Shown: piece after piece, positions 31,738 through 40,425 of the stretch
Layout of the letters: every line of letters starts with the position of its first letter
Position numbering within the stretch: position 1 is the first letter of the stretch
Assembly: GCA_905214465.1 (NCBI GenBank)
Contig: CAJMMD010000016.1
Coordinates: 1-55,185, forward strand
DNA from: an uncultured bacterium
GTDB lineage: Bacteria > Actinomycetota > Coriobacteriia > Coriobacteriales > Coriobacteriaceae
DNA length: 55,185 nt
Reading direction: 5' to 3'
Notes under the pieces: generated by a model
Database searches by the model: none
Seen by the model: the letters and a program-made list of their open reading frames with translations, nothing else
Told to the model about the DNA's origin: nothing
Position numbers and translations under genes: made by a program

Positions 31738-32727
31738 CTAGCGCTGCGGCTCTGCGGCGCGCACCCGCTCGATGACCTTTTCCATCGTGGCGTCGATGCG
31801 GTCTTTTTTGAGATCGCATTCCCAGATGGTTATGGACGTCCAGCCCATTTGAGTGAGTGCTGCCACGGCAGCGCGGTCGCGCTCGACGTTGCGACGGAAC
31901 TTTGCCTCCCAAAACTCAACATTGCGTTTTGGCTGGCTCGGATTGCACTTAGGGCAGCGATGCCAAAAGCAACCGTTGACAAAGATGGCGATCTTGCGGC
32001 CGGGGAAGGCGATGTCGGGCTTGCCGGGAACCTTCCATTCCAAGCGATAACCCGTAAGGCCCGCTGCGCGCAGGCGCTGGCGAACGAGCAGCTCGGGTTT
32101 GGTGTTTGCACGCTTGTTGCCCTTCATGGACTTTTTGATGGCAGCGCGACGGCGCATCAGTTCGCGCTCGTCGGCGGAAAGGTCCGAGGTATCGATGCCG
32201 TCGAGCAGACCGGGCTTGGGACGCTTTTTGCTGCGGCGCCTAGGTGCGCGCTTGGGCTTGGAAGCGGGCTCGTCGGTCGTGGTGGCCTCGGTGTCGTTGG
32301 CAGTGCTGTTGGCCTTAAGCCGATCTTCCTTCAGCTCAATCAGGGCATCAATGAGCCCCTTGTCGGCGGGCATCCATTCCACCGTGGCAAGCGAGGTGCG
32401 CGGAATCCAGCGGATATCGAGCTGGCGGTCGTGCTTCTGAGGCTCATCGGATTCATCGGCGAGCGAGCAGTAGTAGCACTCCATGGAGAGATGAAAATCG
32501 GGGTAGTCATACTCAACGGTGTAGAAGTCACGCAGGTTGGTGACTTTGACCTGCAGCTCTTCCATGAGCTCGCGGCGCACGGCGTCTTCAGGTGTCTCGC
32601 CGCGCATGAGCTTACCACCCGGGAACTCCCAAAGTCCCTGCATGTCGCCGTAGCCGCGCTGCACAGCAAGTAGCTCGTCAGATCCATCCTTGCGAATGAT
32701 CCCAGCGGCAACATGAACAGTCTTCAA
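31738..32727 (-). CDS. NUDIX hydrolase fused to Vsr-type mismatch endonuclease
   Basis: About 329 residues from a TTG start at 32727 with GAGAGGA upstream. The N-terminal MutT-like NUDIX domain (about 1-140) carries the box GGKLMRGETPEDAVRRELMEEL, with Q in place of the usual final G (EELQ). A basic linker (145-195; APRRRSKKRPKPG) leads to a full Vsr domain (about 200-325): MKGNKRANTKPELLVR, catalytic aspartate in PGKPDIAF (about D238), NGCFWHRCPKC and WEAKFRRNVERDR. NUDIX members clean damaged nucleotides and Vsr nicks T:G mismatches made by cytosine-methyl deamination. No cytosine methylase is nearby. Confidence 0.9.
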   Translation of the reverse strand: MKTVHVAAGIIRKDGSDELLAVQRGYGDMQGLWEFPGGKLMRGETPEDAVRRELMEELQVKVTNLRDFYTVEYDYPDFHLSMECYYCSLADESDEPQKHDRQLDIRWIPRTSLATVEWMPADKGLIDALIELKEDRLKANSTANDTEATTTDEPASKPKRAPRRRSKKRPKPGLLDGIDTSDLSADERELMRRRAAIKKSMKGNKRANTKPELLVRQRLRAAGLTGYRLEWKVPGKPDIAFPGRKIAIFVNGCFWHRCPKCNPSQPKRNVEFWEAKFRRNVERDRAAVAALTQMGWTSITIWECDLKKDRIDATMEKVIERVRAAEPQR

Positions 32728-32759
32728 CAGGAGTCCTCTCTCAACATCATTACATGACG

Positions 32760-32872
32760 GGGTAGTCTTTTTGGGACGGGGCTTTTTTAGCTGCCCTATG
32801 TCAAATGCGCCCTCATGCCTCAAAAGCTTCGGATGGGGCAGCTAAAAAAGCCCCGTCCCAAAAAGACTACCC
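32760..32872. repeat. 113-nt hairpin with perfect 37-bp arms
   Basis: Left arm 32760-32796 starts GGGTAGTCTTTTTGGGACGG; right arm 32836-32872 is its exact complement; the loop is 39 nt. It lies between the divergent NUDIX-Vsr and ABC genes. It may be a mobile hairpin element or act on both transcripts. Confidence 0.85.
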
Positions 32873-32875
32873 TTA

Positions 32876-32903
32876 CCTTACGCAACGGTAAGGCAAGCGT
32901 AAG
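32876..32903. promoter_or_regulatory. Nested palindromes before the BceAB-type operon
   Basis: CCTTAC-N6-GTAAGG (32876-32893) and CTTACGC-N13-GCGTAAG (32877-32903) overlap, suggesting an operator about 75 bases before the ATPase gene. A further CTTGCGA/TCGCAAG inverted repeat lies at about 32932-32966. Confidence 0.45.
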
Positions 32904-32976
32904 CCATATCGATGGTAGCCGACTCGGCTTCTTGCGACTATAGATGCCGTAGACTAATCGCAAGAAAGGACTCGGT

Positions 32977-33762
32977 ATGCAAACCACGCAAACGGCAACC
33001 CCGGTACTGGAGGTCGCGCATCTCGAAAAGGTATATGGAGCGCTGGGCAACGTGACCCGCGCGCTCAACGACGTCAGCTTTACCGTCAACCGTGGCGAAT
33101 TCGTCGGCATCATGGGCGCCTCGGGCTCGGGCAAGTCGACGCTGCTCAACTGCGTGTCGACCATCGATAGCGCCACGAGTGGCACCATCCGCATCAACGG
33201 CCAGGACGTGACGCGCATGAAGCAGGCCAAGCTTTCGCAGTTCCGCCGCGAGGAGCTTGGCTTTATCTTCCAGGACTCCAACCTGCTCGATACGCTCACG
33301 GCGCGCGAGAACATCGCCCTGCCGCTCACCATCGCCCGTATGAACTCGGCGGAGATCTCGACCCGCGTGCAGGATGTGGCTGCGCGCCTGTCCATCAGCC
33401 AAGTGCTCGACAAGTACCCCTACCAGATGTCCGGCGGCCAGCAGCAGCGCGTTGCCGCCTGCCGCGCGCTCGTCACCGACCCCACCATGATCATGGCCGA
33501 CGAGCCCACCGGCGCCCTCGACTCCAAGAGCGCCCGCCTGCTGCTCGAGAGCCTGGAGGCCCTCAATCGCCGCCTGCGCGCCACCGTGCTCATGGTCACG
33601 CATGACAGCTTTGCCGCCAGCTACACGAGCCGCGTGTTGTTTATCCGCGACGGCAAGATCTTCACAGAGCTGCGTCGCGGCGACACCGACCGCCGAGAGT
33701 TCTTCGACCGCATTATGGAGGTCGTTGCCATGATGGGCGGTGAGGGCTCCGATGCTCTGTAA
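32977..33762 (+). CDS. ABC transporter ATP-binding protein, BceA type
   Basis: 261 residues of the MacB/LolD/BceA subfamily. Walker A GASGSGKST (about 49-57), Q-loop FIFQDSNLL, signature SGGQQQRVA and Walker B MIMADEPTGALDSKS. Such ATPases pair with large FtsX-type permeases for resistance to cell-wall antibiotics and antimicrobial peptides. The stop overlaps the permease start by 11 bases. A GAAAGGA site precedes the ATG. No BceRS two-component system is next to it. Confidence 0.93.
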   Translation: MQTTQTATPVLEVAHLEKVYGALGNVTRALNDVSFTVNRGEFVGIMGASGSGKSTLLNCVSTIDSATSGTIRINGQDVTRMKQAKLSQFRREELGFIFQDSNLLDTLTARENIALPLTIARMNSAEISTRVQDVAARLSISQVLDKYPYQMSGGQQQRVAACRALVTDPTMIMADEPTGALDSKSARLLLESLEALNRRLRATVLMVTHDSFAASYTSRVLFIRDGKIFTELRRGDTDRREFFDRIMEVVAMMGGEGSDAL

Positions 33763-35974
33763 ACTCGCTTGGGGCAACGTCCGCCGTGCCGGCCGCGACT
33801 ACCTCGTCTACTTGTTGACGCTCACCCTGGGCGTCACGGTCTTCTATGCCTTTAACACCATCTCGATGCAGGTCGACATCGCCGGAATTGATGAAGAGGG
33901 CTTGGCGCAGGTTATGGGCAGTATGCTCGGCGACCTGACGTACTTTTTGGCCGGTGTCATGGCCTTTTTGATGGTGTACGCCAATAACTTCATCATGAAA
34001 CGCCGCAAAAAGGAGTTTGGCCTGTACCAGGTGCTCGGCATGGGGCGCGGGCGCGTCGCCACGATCATGGCGCTCGAGACGGTGATTGTCTCGGTGGTGG
34101 CCTTTGTTGCCGGCATTGTGCTGGGTGTGGGACTCTCCCAGCTCATGACGTTCTTTACGGCCTCGCTCTTTAAGACGCAGATCGCCAATTTCCACTTCTT
34201 TTTCTCGATGCATGCGTTCAATCTGACCCTTGCCTGCATGCTCGTAATGTTTGTGCTCACGCTACTGCTGAACCTCCGCGCCGTGCGTCGTACCAAACTC
34301 ATCGAGCTTATGGGTGCCGAGCGTCGCAACGAGACCATCAAGACACGCAACCCCTGGATCGCGATTGCCATCTTTGCCGTGGGCGTGGTGCTGGTGGGCG
34401 TGGCCTATTACCGTCTGCTACGTGATGGGTTCCCGCTAACCGCGACGGACAGCAAGCTGCAAGAGGCCATGAACCAGTTTGGTATTACGACCGCTATGGT
34501 TACCGTGGGCACCTTTGCCCTGTTCTGGGGACTCTCGGGCATGCTCATCAAGCTGCTGCAGAGCCTGCGCGGCGTGTATTGGCGCGGTCTCAACATGTTT
34601 ACCGTGCGCCAGCTTGCGGCCAAGGTCAACACGGTGTGCTTTTCGATGGGCGTCATCGCGATGATTCTGTTCCTTGCCATTACTTCTGTGACTTGCGGTA
34701 TGTCGATTGCCAGCGTGATGAACGAGAACCTGGAGCGCTATAATCCGGCCGACATGTCGCAGACGTATGTCTATTACACGCCCGATACGCTCGACTACTA
34801 CAAAGAGTACGTCAATCCGTCTGAGGCCGATCGCATGGTGCTGGCCGATAGTACGGTCGATTTGTACTCCGCATGGCACGGCGATCCATGGCACGGCGAT
34901 CGTAAGGACAAGTCGGCGGACAACAACGACGAGACCGGCAAGAAGGTCAATATCGCCGATGTTGCCGGTGAGCATGTGCAGATCGATTCGTATCTGAGTT
35001 ACCCGCTTAGCGGCTCGAATCCTTCGGTGATCCCAAGTGAGATGTGCAAGACCATGGGCGAAAAGCTTCCCAAGGCGTTCGGGGGTAGCAATGCCGACAT
35101 GACAGGCCTGTCTGTGACGCCGGCAAGTCAGTACAACAAATTGCGCCAGATGATGGGCGAGGAGCCGGTGAGCATTGGCCGCGACCAGTACTTGCTCACG
35201 TGTGATATGGGCGGCGAGCTGGTCGACCTGTACACCAAGTATATGGCTGGCGGCCATACCCTTACCTTGGGCGGGCATACGCTCAAGCCCGCAACCGATA
35301 AGTCGGACGAAGATACGGCGGCCATCGCCAACTCGGCGATGGGCAGTAATGGGGGTACCGTCGTCGTTGCCGACGAGCTGCTGTCCCAACTTAATCTGCA
35401 GCCGTATTCCAGTAGCCTGCTCGTTAACTACAAACAGGGGATGGATACGACCGAGGCAGACGAGAGTATTAAATACACTGTGCTCGACAATCTGCTCGTT
35501 GACGGCAAGGAGCCGGGGTCGTGGGGAACCTTCATCACACGCTCCGAGATGTACGCGCAAGCAGCGCAAATGAACGGTCTTATTAGCTACCTAGCCATTT
35601 ACATCGGCTTTGTATTGGTCGTTGCATGCGCGGCGATTCTGTCGATCCAGCAACTCTCCAACGTGGCCGACGGCAGCCGCAGCTATCGTGTGCTGGCGCA
35701 GATCGGCTGCGACGACCGCCAGATTCGCCATTCGGTGATGGCGCAGCAAGCGGTATTCTTCCTGTTCCCGCTGGCAGTGGGCCTGGCGCACTCCTTTGTG
35801 GCACTCAAGGTGATCATCGAGCTGGTGAGCATCTTTGGCAACATGAGCATCGGTGGCACGGTGGGCCTTACCTGTGCGATTTTCCTGGCAGCCTACGGCG
35901 GCTACTTCCTGGTGACGTACCTCATGAGCGCCGGCATGGTACAGGCTGCCATCGCCACCCGCTACAGCGAGTAG
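33752..35974 (+). CDS. ABC transporter permease, BceB/FtsX type
   Basis: 740 residues from the ATG at 33752 (GGTGAGGG site). About ten membrane segments, with a large extracellular domain between about residues 335 and 600 after segment 8 (YNPADMSQTYVYYTPDTLDYY onward), the BceB signature layout. An N-terminal MLCKLAWGNVRRAGRDYLVYLLTLTLGVTVFYAF and an early QVLGMGRGRVATIMALE resemble peptide-sensing permeases. It forms a transporter with the upstream ATPase and probably detoxifies bacitracin-like or host peptides, by family inference. Confidence 0.92.
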   Translation: MLCKLAWGNVRRAGRDYLVYLLTLTLGVTVFYAFNTISMQVDIAGIDEEGLAQVMGSMLGDLTYFLAGVMAFLMVYANNFIMKRRKKEFGLYQVLGMGRGRVATIMALETVIVSVVAFVAGIVLGVGLSQLMTFFTASLFKTQIANFHFFFSMHAFNLTLACMLVMFVLTLLLNLRAVRRTKLIELMGAERRNETIKTRNPWIAIAIFAVGVVLVGVAYYRLLRDGFPLTATDSKLQEAMNQFGITTAMVTVGTFALFWGLSGMLIKLLQSLRGVYWRGLNMFTVRQLAAKVNTVCFSMGVIAMILFLAITSVTCGMSIASVMNENLERYNPADMSQTYVYYTPDTLDYYKEYVNPSEADRMVLADSTVDLYSAWHGDPWHGDRKDKSADNNDETGKKVNIADVAGEHVQIDSYLSYPLSGSNPSVIPSEMCKTMGEKLPKAFGGSNADMTGLSVTPASQYNKLRQMMGEEPVSIGRDQYLLTCDMGGELVDLYTKYMAGGHTLTLGGHTLKPATDKSDEDTAAIANSAMGSNGGTVVVADELLSQLNLQPYSSSLLVNYKQGMDTTEADESIKYTVLDNLLVDGKEPGSWGTFITRSEMYAQAAQMNGLISYLAIYIGFVLVVACAAILSIQQLSNVADGSRSYRVLAQIGCDDRQIRHSVMAQQAVFFLFPLAVGLAHSFVALKVIIELVSIFGNMSIGGTVGLTCAIFLAAYGGYFLVTYLMSAGMVQAAIATRYSE

Positions 35975-35986
35975 CTCGTCCAACCC

Positions 35987-36106
35987 AGAACCACCACAAA
36001 GGGGACAGGCACCTTCGTGGTGGTTCTGGCGTCAGGGTGATTCTTTCGTGGCGAAACAATCAAAAACCACCACGAAGGTGCCTGTCCCCTTCGTGGTGGT
36101 TTTTTC
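35987..36106. terminator. Two successive ACCACCAC-family hairpins
   Basis: The first (35987-36027, AGAACCACCAC arms) and the second (36062-36106, AAAAACCACCACGAAGG arms, T6 tail) lie between the convergent permease and LuxR genes. Their loops are GGGGACAGGCACC and its complement, so the two copies are in opposite orientation. Confidence 0.85.
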
Positions 36107-36115
36107 TGCATAACT

Positions 36116-37081
36116 TTATCGCTTCCAGAAGTGGAGGATCAACGTCGTGCGGTTTTGCTGCTCGGTTTTGACCAGGATGTTGTGGATGTGGGTCTTGACG
36201 GTGCCCACGGCAAGGAATAGCTCGTCAGCAATCTCTTGGTTCGATTTGCCCAGCACAACCAGACGCAAAACCTCGGCCTCGCGGTTGGAGAGCCTGTAGG
36301 CGTTGCGGTAGAAGGGCATCTGCTCTTCGATGTGTCGATCAAGATCGCTGACGTTCTTTTCCTCGGGCGCCTCCTGCATGCGGATTGAAAGCACGTGGTA
36401 GGAGTAGATGATCAGCAGAATTGCAAAGTAGCACGCAAAGACGTTCTCGCTAAAGTTGCGCTCGGATAGGTACAGCTGCAGCCAGGAGGGTGCCAGACTC
36501 ATGGGGACGACCAAGATGTTGTAGAAGTCCTCGGCAACGATGCACCCGACCAGAATGGCGCCGATAATGAGGTGCTTTCGTTGATTGTTGACGCGCGCCT
36601 TAAGCTCGACCTGCGTGCTTTTATGCGCCGTCCAAAAGATATAGAGCCCCACAAATACAAGGAATACCTGACGCATCGTGTAGTAGAGCCATTGATGCAT
36701 GGGGCCGTAGGGGACAGCGACAATGATCAGCAGCTCGCTCAGGAAGAACGTTGCGACGGGAATTACAAACTGCTTTTTTGAATGTTTGTCGAGCAAGTCC
36801 ATGGCGATGAGCCAAATAAAAGCTTGTGAAGCGGTTGCCACAAGCGTCCGCAACGCAGGCATGGTAATTGAGTAATAGTCGCTGGCTGGAAAACTCTGGT
36901 TTTGCAGCGTGTATTCAAAAAAGAAAATCTCGGTCATCTCGATGGCATAGCAGATAAATACGCCGCTGCCATAGATAAAGAACCGTCGACGAGACGAGGC
37001 ATAGGCGGCAAGCGAAAGCACTGCCGTCACAATACAGATCACGAGTATCGCTAGGGTATAGAAGAACATCAGAGTGTTCAT
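36116..37081 (-). CDS. Membrane-bound LuxR-family regulator (7TM-HTH)
   Basis: About 321 residues. Seven hydrophobic segments fill about 1-245, followed by a C-terminal LuxR helix-turn-helix (YRLSNREAEVLRLVVLGKSNQEIADELFLAVGTVKTHIHNILVKT). Such integral-membrane LuxR proteins are abundant in Coriobacteriia and are thought to sense small molecules at the membrane. It is divergent from the putrescine carbamoyltransferase gene and is likely its regulator. It is a paralogue of the protein at 44034 (shared LYLSERNxSENV motif). The start could also be 15 bases upstream (37096). Confidence 0.88.
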   Translation of the reverse strand: MNTLMFFYTLAILVICIVTAVLSLAAYASSRRRFFIYGSGVFICYAIEMTEIFFFEYTLQNQSFPASDYYSITMPALRTLVATASQAFIWLIAMDLLDKHSKKQFVIPVATFFLSELLIIVAVPYGPMHQWLYYTMRQVFLVFVGLYIFWTAHKSTQVELKARVNNQRKHLIIGAILVGCIVAEDFYNILVVPMSLAPSWLQLYLSERNFSENVFACYFAILLIIYSYHVLSIRMQEAPEEKNVSDLDRHIEEQMPFYRNAYRLSNREAEVLRLVVLGKSNQEIADELFLAVGTVKTHIHNILVKTEQQNRTTLILHFWKR

Positions 37082-37218
37082 CTGCCACCGTCCCATCTCA
37101 TTTATCTATGGCCGAGTCCTGTATATCTTGTGGGATATAGACGTCTCAACCCTTCGTTCCATTGCGGATTAGGCGCCGAGATACAGCATAGCCGTATACC
37201 GTTCGCGGTTCTAGATAG

Positions 37219-37252
37219 TAAACCCCCTGTAAGCTGGCTACCTGCGGGTTTA
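37219..37252. promoter_or_regulatory. Inverted repeat in the luxR/ptcA divergent region
   Basis: TAAACC (37219) and GGTTTA (37247) flank CCCTGTAAGC ... CCTGCG. The right half reads, inverted, TAAACCCGCAGGTA, nearly identical to TAAACCTGCAGGTA at 45109 before the amidohydrolase. A related inverted element (GGTTTAGAGGGGGTG) follows at about 37257. It is a candidate LuxR box; the rest of the 329-base gap has no gene. Confidence 0.45.
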
Positions 37253-37410
37253 TATTGGTTTAGAGGGGGTGTAACTCCGTGAACGGTCTTTAATCCCGAA
37301 TAAACTAGGTAAAAATTGCATACGGGTGAATGATGGTCTTGTCAACACGAGGCGTGATGTTCGAGCGCCTCATAGTAATAGTCGGCACGACCGGCGGAAA
37401 GGAAATCGAC

Positions 37411-38484
37411 ATGGCACTGCCTAAGGATTTCATCGACACCAACGACTTCACCAAAGAGCAGATCCTGGCTATCGAGGATCTTGGCCTGGCAATGAAGAAG
37501 GCCATCAAGGTTGACGGTTATTATCCGCACCTGCTTCGCAACAAGAGCCTTGGCATGATCTTCCAGCAGGTCTCCACCCGCACCCGTCTTTCCTTCGAGA
37601 CCGCTATGACCGACCTCGGCGGCCATGCTCAGTTCTATGGCCCTGGCACCATCCAGCTCGGCGGTCACGAGTCCCTGGGCGACACCGCTCGCGTTATGGG
37701 CTCGCTGCTCGACATCATGATGGCTCGCGTTGACCGTCACAAGGACGTCGTCGGCCTCGCCGAGGGCTCCGCTGTGCCCGTCATCAATGGCATGTCCGAG
37801 TTCAACCATCCCACGCAGGAGATGGGCGACCTCATGACCATGCTCGAGAACCTCCCCGAGGGTAAGAAGATCGAGGACTGCACCCTGGCCTTCATCGGTG
37901 ACGCCACCCAGGTCTGCGTCTCCCTCATGTTCATCGCCTCCAAGGTCGGCATGAAGTTTGTCCAGTTTGGACCTAAGGGCCACCAGGTCCCCGACGGCGG
38001 CCTGCACGTTGGAACCGTTGAGGAGCGCGCCGAGTTCGGCAAGCAGATGATGGCCATCGCCGAGGAGAACTGCAAGGTCTCCGGTGGCTCCATCGTCATC
38101 TCCGACGACATCGAGTGCATCAAGGGCGCCGACTTCATCTACACCGACGTGTGGTATGGCCTGTACGACGAGGAGGTCTCGGGCGAGAACTACATGGACG
38201 TGTTCTATCCCAAGTATCAGGTCACCATGGACATGATGAACTTTGCCGGCGCAGGCTCCAAGTTCATGCACTGCCTGCCAGCCACCCGCAACGAGGAGGT
38301 CGTCGACGAGGTCATGGACGACCCTGAGCGCTCCCTGTGCTGGGTTGAGGCCGAGAACCGCAAGCACTCCATCCGCGCTCTCCTTGCCGCCCTGGGCAAG
38401 CGCACCCCGCTCAACGACGAGGGTGTCGAGTACTCCGCCAAGGCTGAGCTCCACGCCGCTCTCAAGGCTCTCGAGCAGCTCTAA
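37411..38484 (+). CDS. ptcA: Putrescine carbamoyltransferase
   Basis: 357 residues. It makes putrescine and carbamoyl phosphate from N-carbamoylputrescine in the agmatine deiminase pathway. The carbamoyl-phosphate loop is STRTRLSFETA, the linker NHPTQEMGDL is conserved, and the region YTDVWYGLYDEE with HCLPATRNEEV matches putrescine (rather than ornithine) carbamoyltransferases such as the enterococcal enzyme. A C-terminal helix typical of this enzyme is present. The start at 37411 follows GGAAAGGAAA. It heads the run ptcA-aguD-aguA. The carbamate kinase that would make ATP from carbamoyl phosphate is not in the window. Confidence 0.93.
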   Translation: MALPKDFIDTNDFTKEQILAIEDLGLAMKKAIKVDGYYPHLLRNKSLGMIFQQVSTRTRLSFETAMTDLGGHAQFYGPGTIQLGGHESLGDTARVMGSLLDIMMARVDRHKDVVGLAEGSAVPVINGMSEFNHPTQEMGDLMTMLENLPEGKKIEDCTLAFIGDATQVCVSLMFIASKVGMKFVQFGPKGHQVPDGGLHVGTVEERAEFGKQMMAIAEENCKVSGGSIVISDDIECIKGADFIYTDVWYGLYDEEVSGENYMDVFYPKYQVTMDMMNFAGAGSKFMHCLPATRNEEVVDEVMDDPERSLCWVEAENRKHSIRALLAALGKRTPLNDEGVEYSAKAELHAALKALEQL

Positions 38485-38616
38485 GCCTCAAGGCCGCTAA
38501 AAGTACGTTTGCGGGCGGCGGATACTCGTCTCCTGTCGCCCGCTCACCGAGGCTCAAGCAATTGCCTTAGTACCTTGGGCCTCGGATCTGTCCAAGACTG
38601 AGCGAAGGAGCTCATC

Positions 38617-40056
38617 ATGAGCGACGGAAAGAAAAAGCTTTCCTTCTTGACGGTCATTTCGACCATCATCTGCGTCGTCTTCGTTTGCGAGGCCGCCGCT
38701 CCTGCTGCTGCCATTGGCAACCAGCAGTTCTTCTGGTGGATCTTCCTGATCCTGACCTTCCTGCTCCCTTATGGCATGGTTGTTGCCGAGCTCGGTACCA
38801 CCTATGACGGCGAGGGCGGCATTTACGACTGGGTACGCGATGGCCTGGGCGACAAATGGGGCGCCCGCATTTCGTACTACTACTGGGTTAACTACCCGCT
38901 GTGGATTGCCTCGCTGGCCACTATGTTCCCCGACATTTTGGGCATGGTCTTTGGCGTCGAGTTCAACTTGATCGCCAAGATGGGTATCGATCTTGCCTTT
39001 GTGTGGATCGTCTACCTCATGGGCCGCTCCAAGGCGTCCGACTCCGAGTGGGTCCTCAACGGTGGCGCCATCATCAAGGTCGCCGTCGCGGTTATCGTCG
39101 GAGCCCTGGGCATCTGGTATGCCATGGAGAACGGGTTTGCGAACGACATGTCCGCCGCCACCTTCCTGCCCGAGCTCACCAACACCAACGCTCTCGGCTA
39201 CCTGTCGATCATCATCTTCAACTTCATGGGCTTCGAGGTCATCTGCACCATGACCGACGACATGGCCGATCCCGCTCGCGATATCCCCAAGGCTATCATC
39301 GTCGGTGGCCTGTCCATCGCTGTGATCTACCTGTTCGCCGGCTTCGGCATCGGCGCTGCTGTGCCGGCCGATTCCATCGACCCCGACTACGGCATGATTG
39401 TCGCAGTCCAGACCATGGTGGGCGACTCCATGATCTTTAAGGTCATCTGCATCGCCTTCCTGATCACCCTGTTCGCCAACATGGCCGCTTGGTCCTTCGG
39501 CGTTAACTCCGTTGCTCGCTACGCTGCCGAGCACGGCAACATGCCCAGGGTCTTCGCCTCGATGGTCTCTGAGGACGATATGCCCAACGGCGCCAACCTG
39601 GTCAACGCCGTCGTTGCCTCCCTGGTGCTGTGCCTGCAGCTGGTTCCCATCGACGCCATCTCCAACGGTGTCTTCTGGATGCTCTTTGGCACCTCCGTCG
39701 TCTTCCTGCTGCTCACCTACATCCCGATGTTCCCGGCGTTCCTCAACCTTCGCAAGAACGACCCCAACCGCGAGCGCATCTTCACGTTCCCGTTCAAGGG
39801 CGCCATGATGAAGGTCATGCTGGCCATCCCCTGCATCGAGCTGGTTCTTGCCATCGTTGCAACGCTGGTGCCGTTCTCCGCTGCTGAAATTGGCGACAAG
39901 GTCCCGATGATCGTCATCTTCATCGCGCTCGTGCTCATCGGCGAGGTCGTCCGCGTCGTCAGCGCCAAGGGCCGCGAGACCGAGTACAAGGGTCTCACCC
40001 CCGAGCTGGCTGCCCAGCGTCTCGCTGAGGAGGCCGCCGAGGCCGAGGAGAACTAG
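38617..40056 (+). CDS. aguD: Agmatine:putrescine antiporter (APC family)
   Basis: 479 residues with about 12 membrane segments. It is an APC-family permease (FVCEAAAPAAAIGNQQFFWWIFLILTFLLPYGMVVAELGTTYDGEGGIYDWVRDGLGDKWGAR). Its position between putrescine carbamoyltransferase and agmatine deiminase matches AguD of enterococci, which swaps agmatine for putrescine. It ends in an Ala/Glu-rich tail. It is about as long as, and clearly a paralogue of, the permease at 42272. A GAAGGAG site precedes it, 132 bases after ptcA. Confidence 0.88.
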   Translation: MSDGKKKLSFLTVISTIICVVFVCEAAAPAAAIGNQQFFWWIFLILTFLLPYGMVVAELGTTYDGEGGIYDWVRDGLGDKWGARISYYYWVNYPLWIASLATMFPDILGMVFGVEFNLIAKMGIDLAFVWIVYLMGRSKASDSEWVLNGGAIIKVAVAVIVGALGIWYAMENGFANDMSAATFLPELTNTNALGYLSIIIFNFMGFEVICTMTDDMADPARDIPKAIIVGGLSIAVIYLFAGFGIGAAVPADSIDPDYGMIVAVQTMVGDSMIFKVICIAFLITLFANMAAWSFGVNSVARYAAEHGNMPRVFASMVSEDDMPNGANLVNAVVASLVLCLQLVPIDAISNGVFWMLFGTSVVFLLLTYIPMFPAFLNLRKNDPNRERIFTFPFKGAMMKVMLAIPCIELVLAIVATLVPFSAAEIGDKVPMIVIFIALVLIGEVVRVVSAKGRETEYKGLTPELAAQRLAEEAAEAEEN

Positions 40057-40425
40057 AGCACCCGGTTCTGGGACTCCGACCCTCCTCGCGTACCAACGTG
40101 CGCTTCGTCGGGCTTGTCGCTCCCGACTCTGGGCACTCCGGCCTCTTTGGAGGCGTGCCCAAAGCGGCAAATTTGCTCACTATTTCCTGGGGCGGGTGCG
40201 AGCGATAGCTCCGGTAACCACCGCCCGCCCCAACCTCTCTCTTTCGTATCCTTCGTGCGTATGTCTCCGCGCACTTGGCTACGTCGTCGCTCGCCGGTGC
40301 GACTCCGTGAAAACCGGTACCGGGCGCCCCGACCTTTGCCGAGGAACGGGCGCCTACCATCTCTTGGTTTTAGGCTGCGGGCAACCCGCCCGCGGCAAGC
40401 GATCGTTCGATTTGGAGGAAATCTT
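40057..40425 (+). other. Structured GC-rich leader between aguD and aguA-1
   Basis: This 369-base gap has no supported gene but several hairpins. One has TGGGCACTCC / GGCGTGCCCA-type arms (about 40130-40161). One pairs GGGGCGGG with CCGCCCGCCCC (about 40190-40232), and a third pairs CTGCGGG with CCCGCCCGCGG just before the ribosome site (about 40376-40398). A GCGTACC...GTGCGC motif at about 40088 resembles the hairpins after aguA. It may be a regulatory leader or accumulated repeats. Confidence 0.45.

Noticed and set aside
32977..35974. Complete Bce resistance module with two-component system
   Set aside because: No BceRS histidine kinase or response regulator gene adjoins the transporter; the neighbouring LuxR protein belongs to the amine island.
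37411..38484. Ornithine carbamoyltransferase
   Set aside because: Closer to putrescine carbamoyltransferase, with aguD and aguA next to it.
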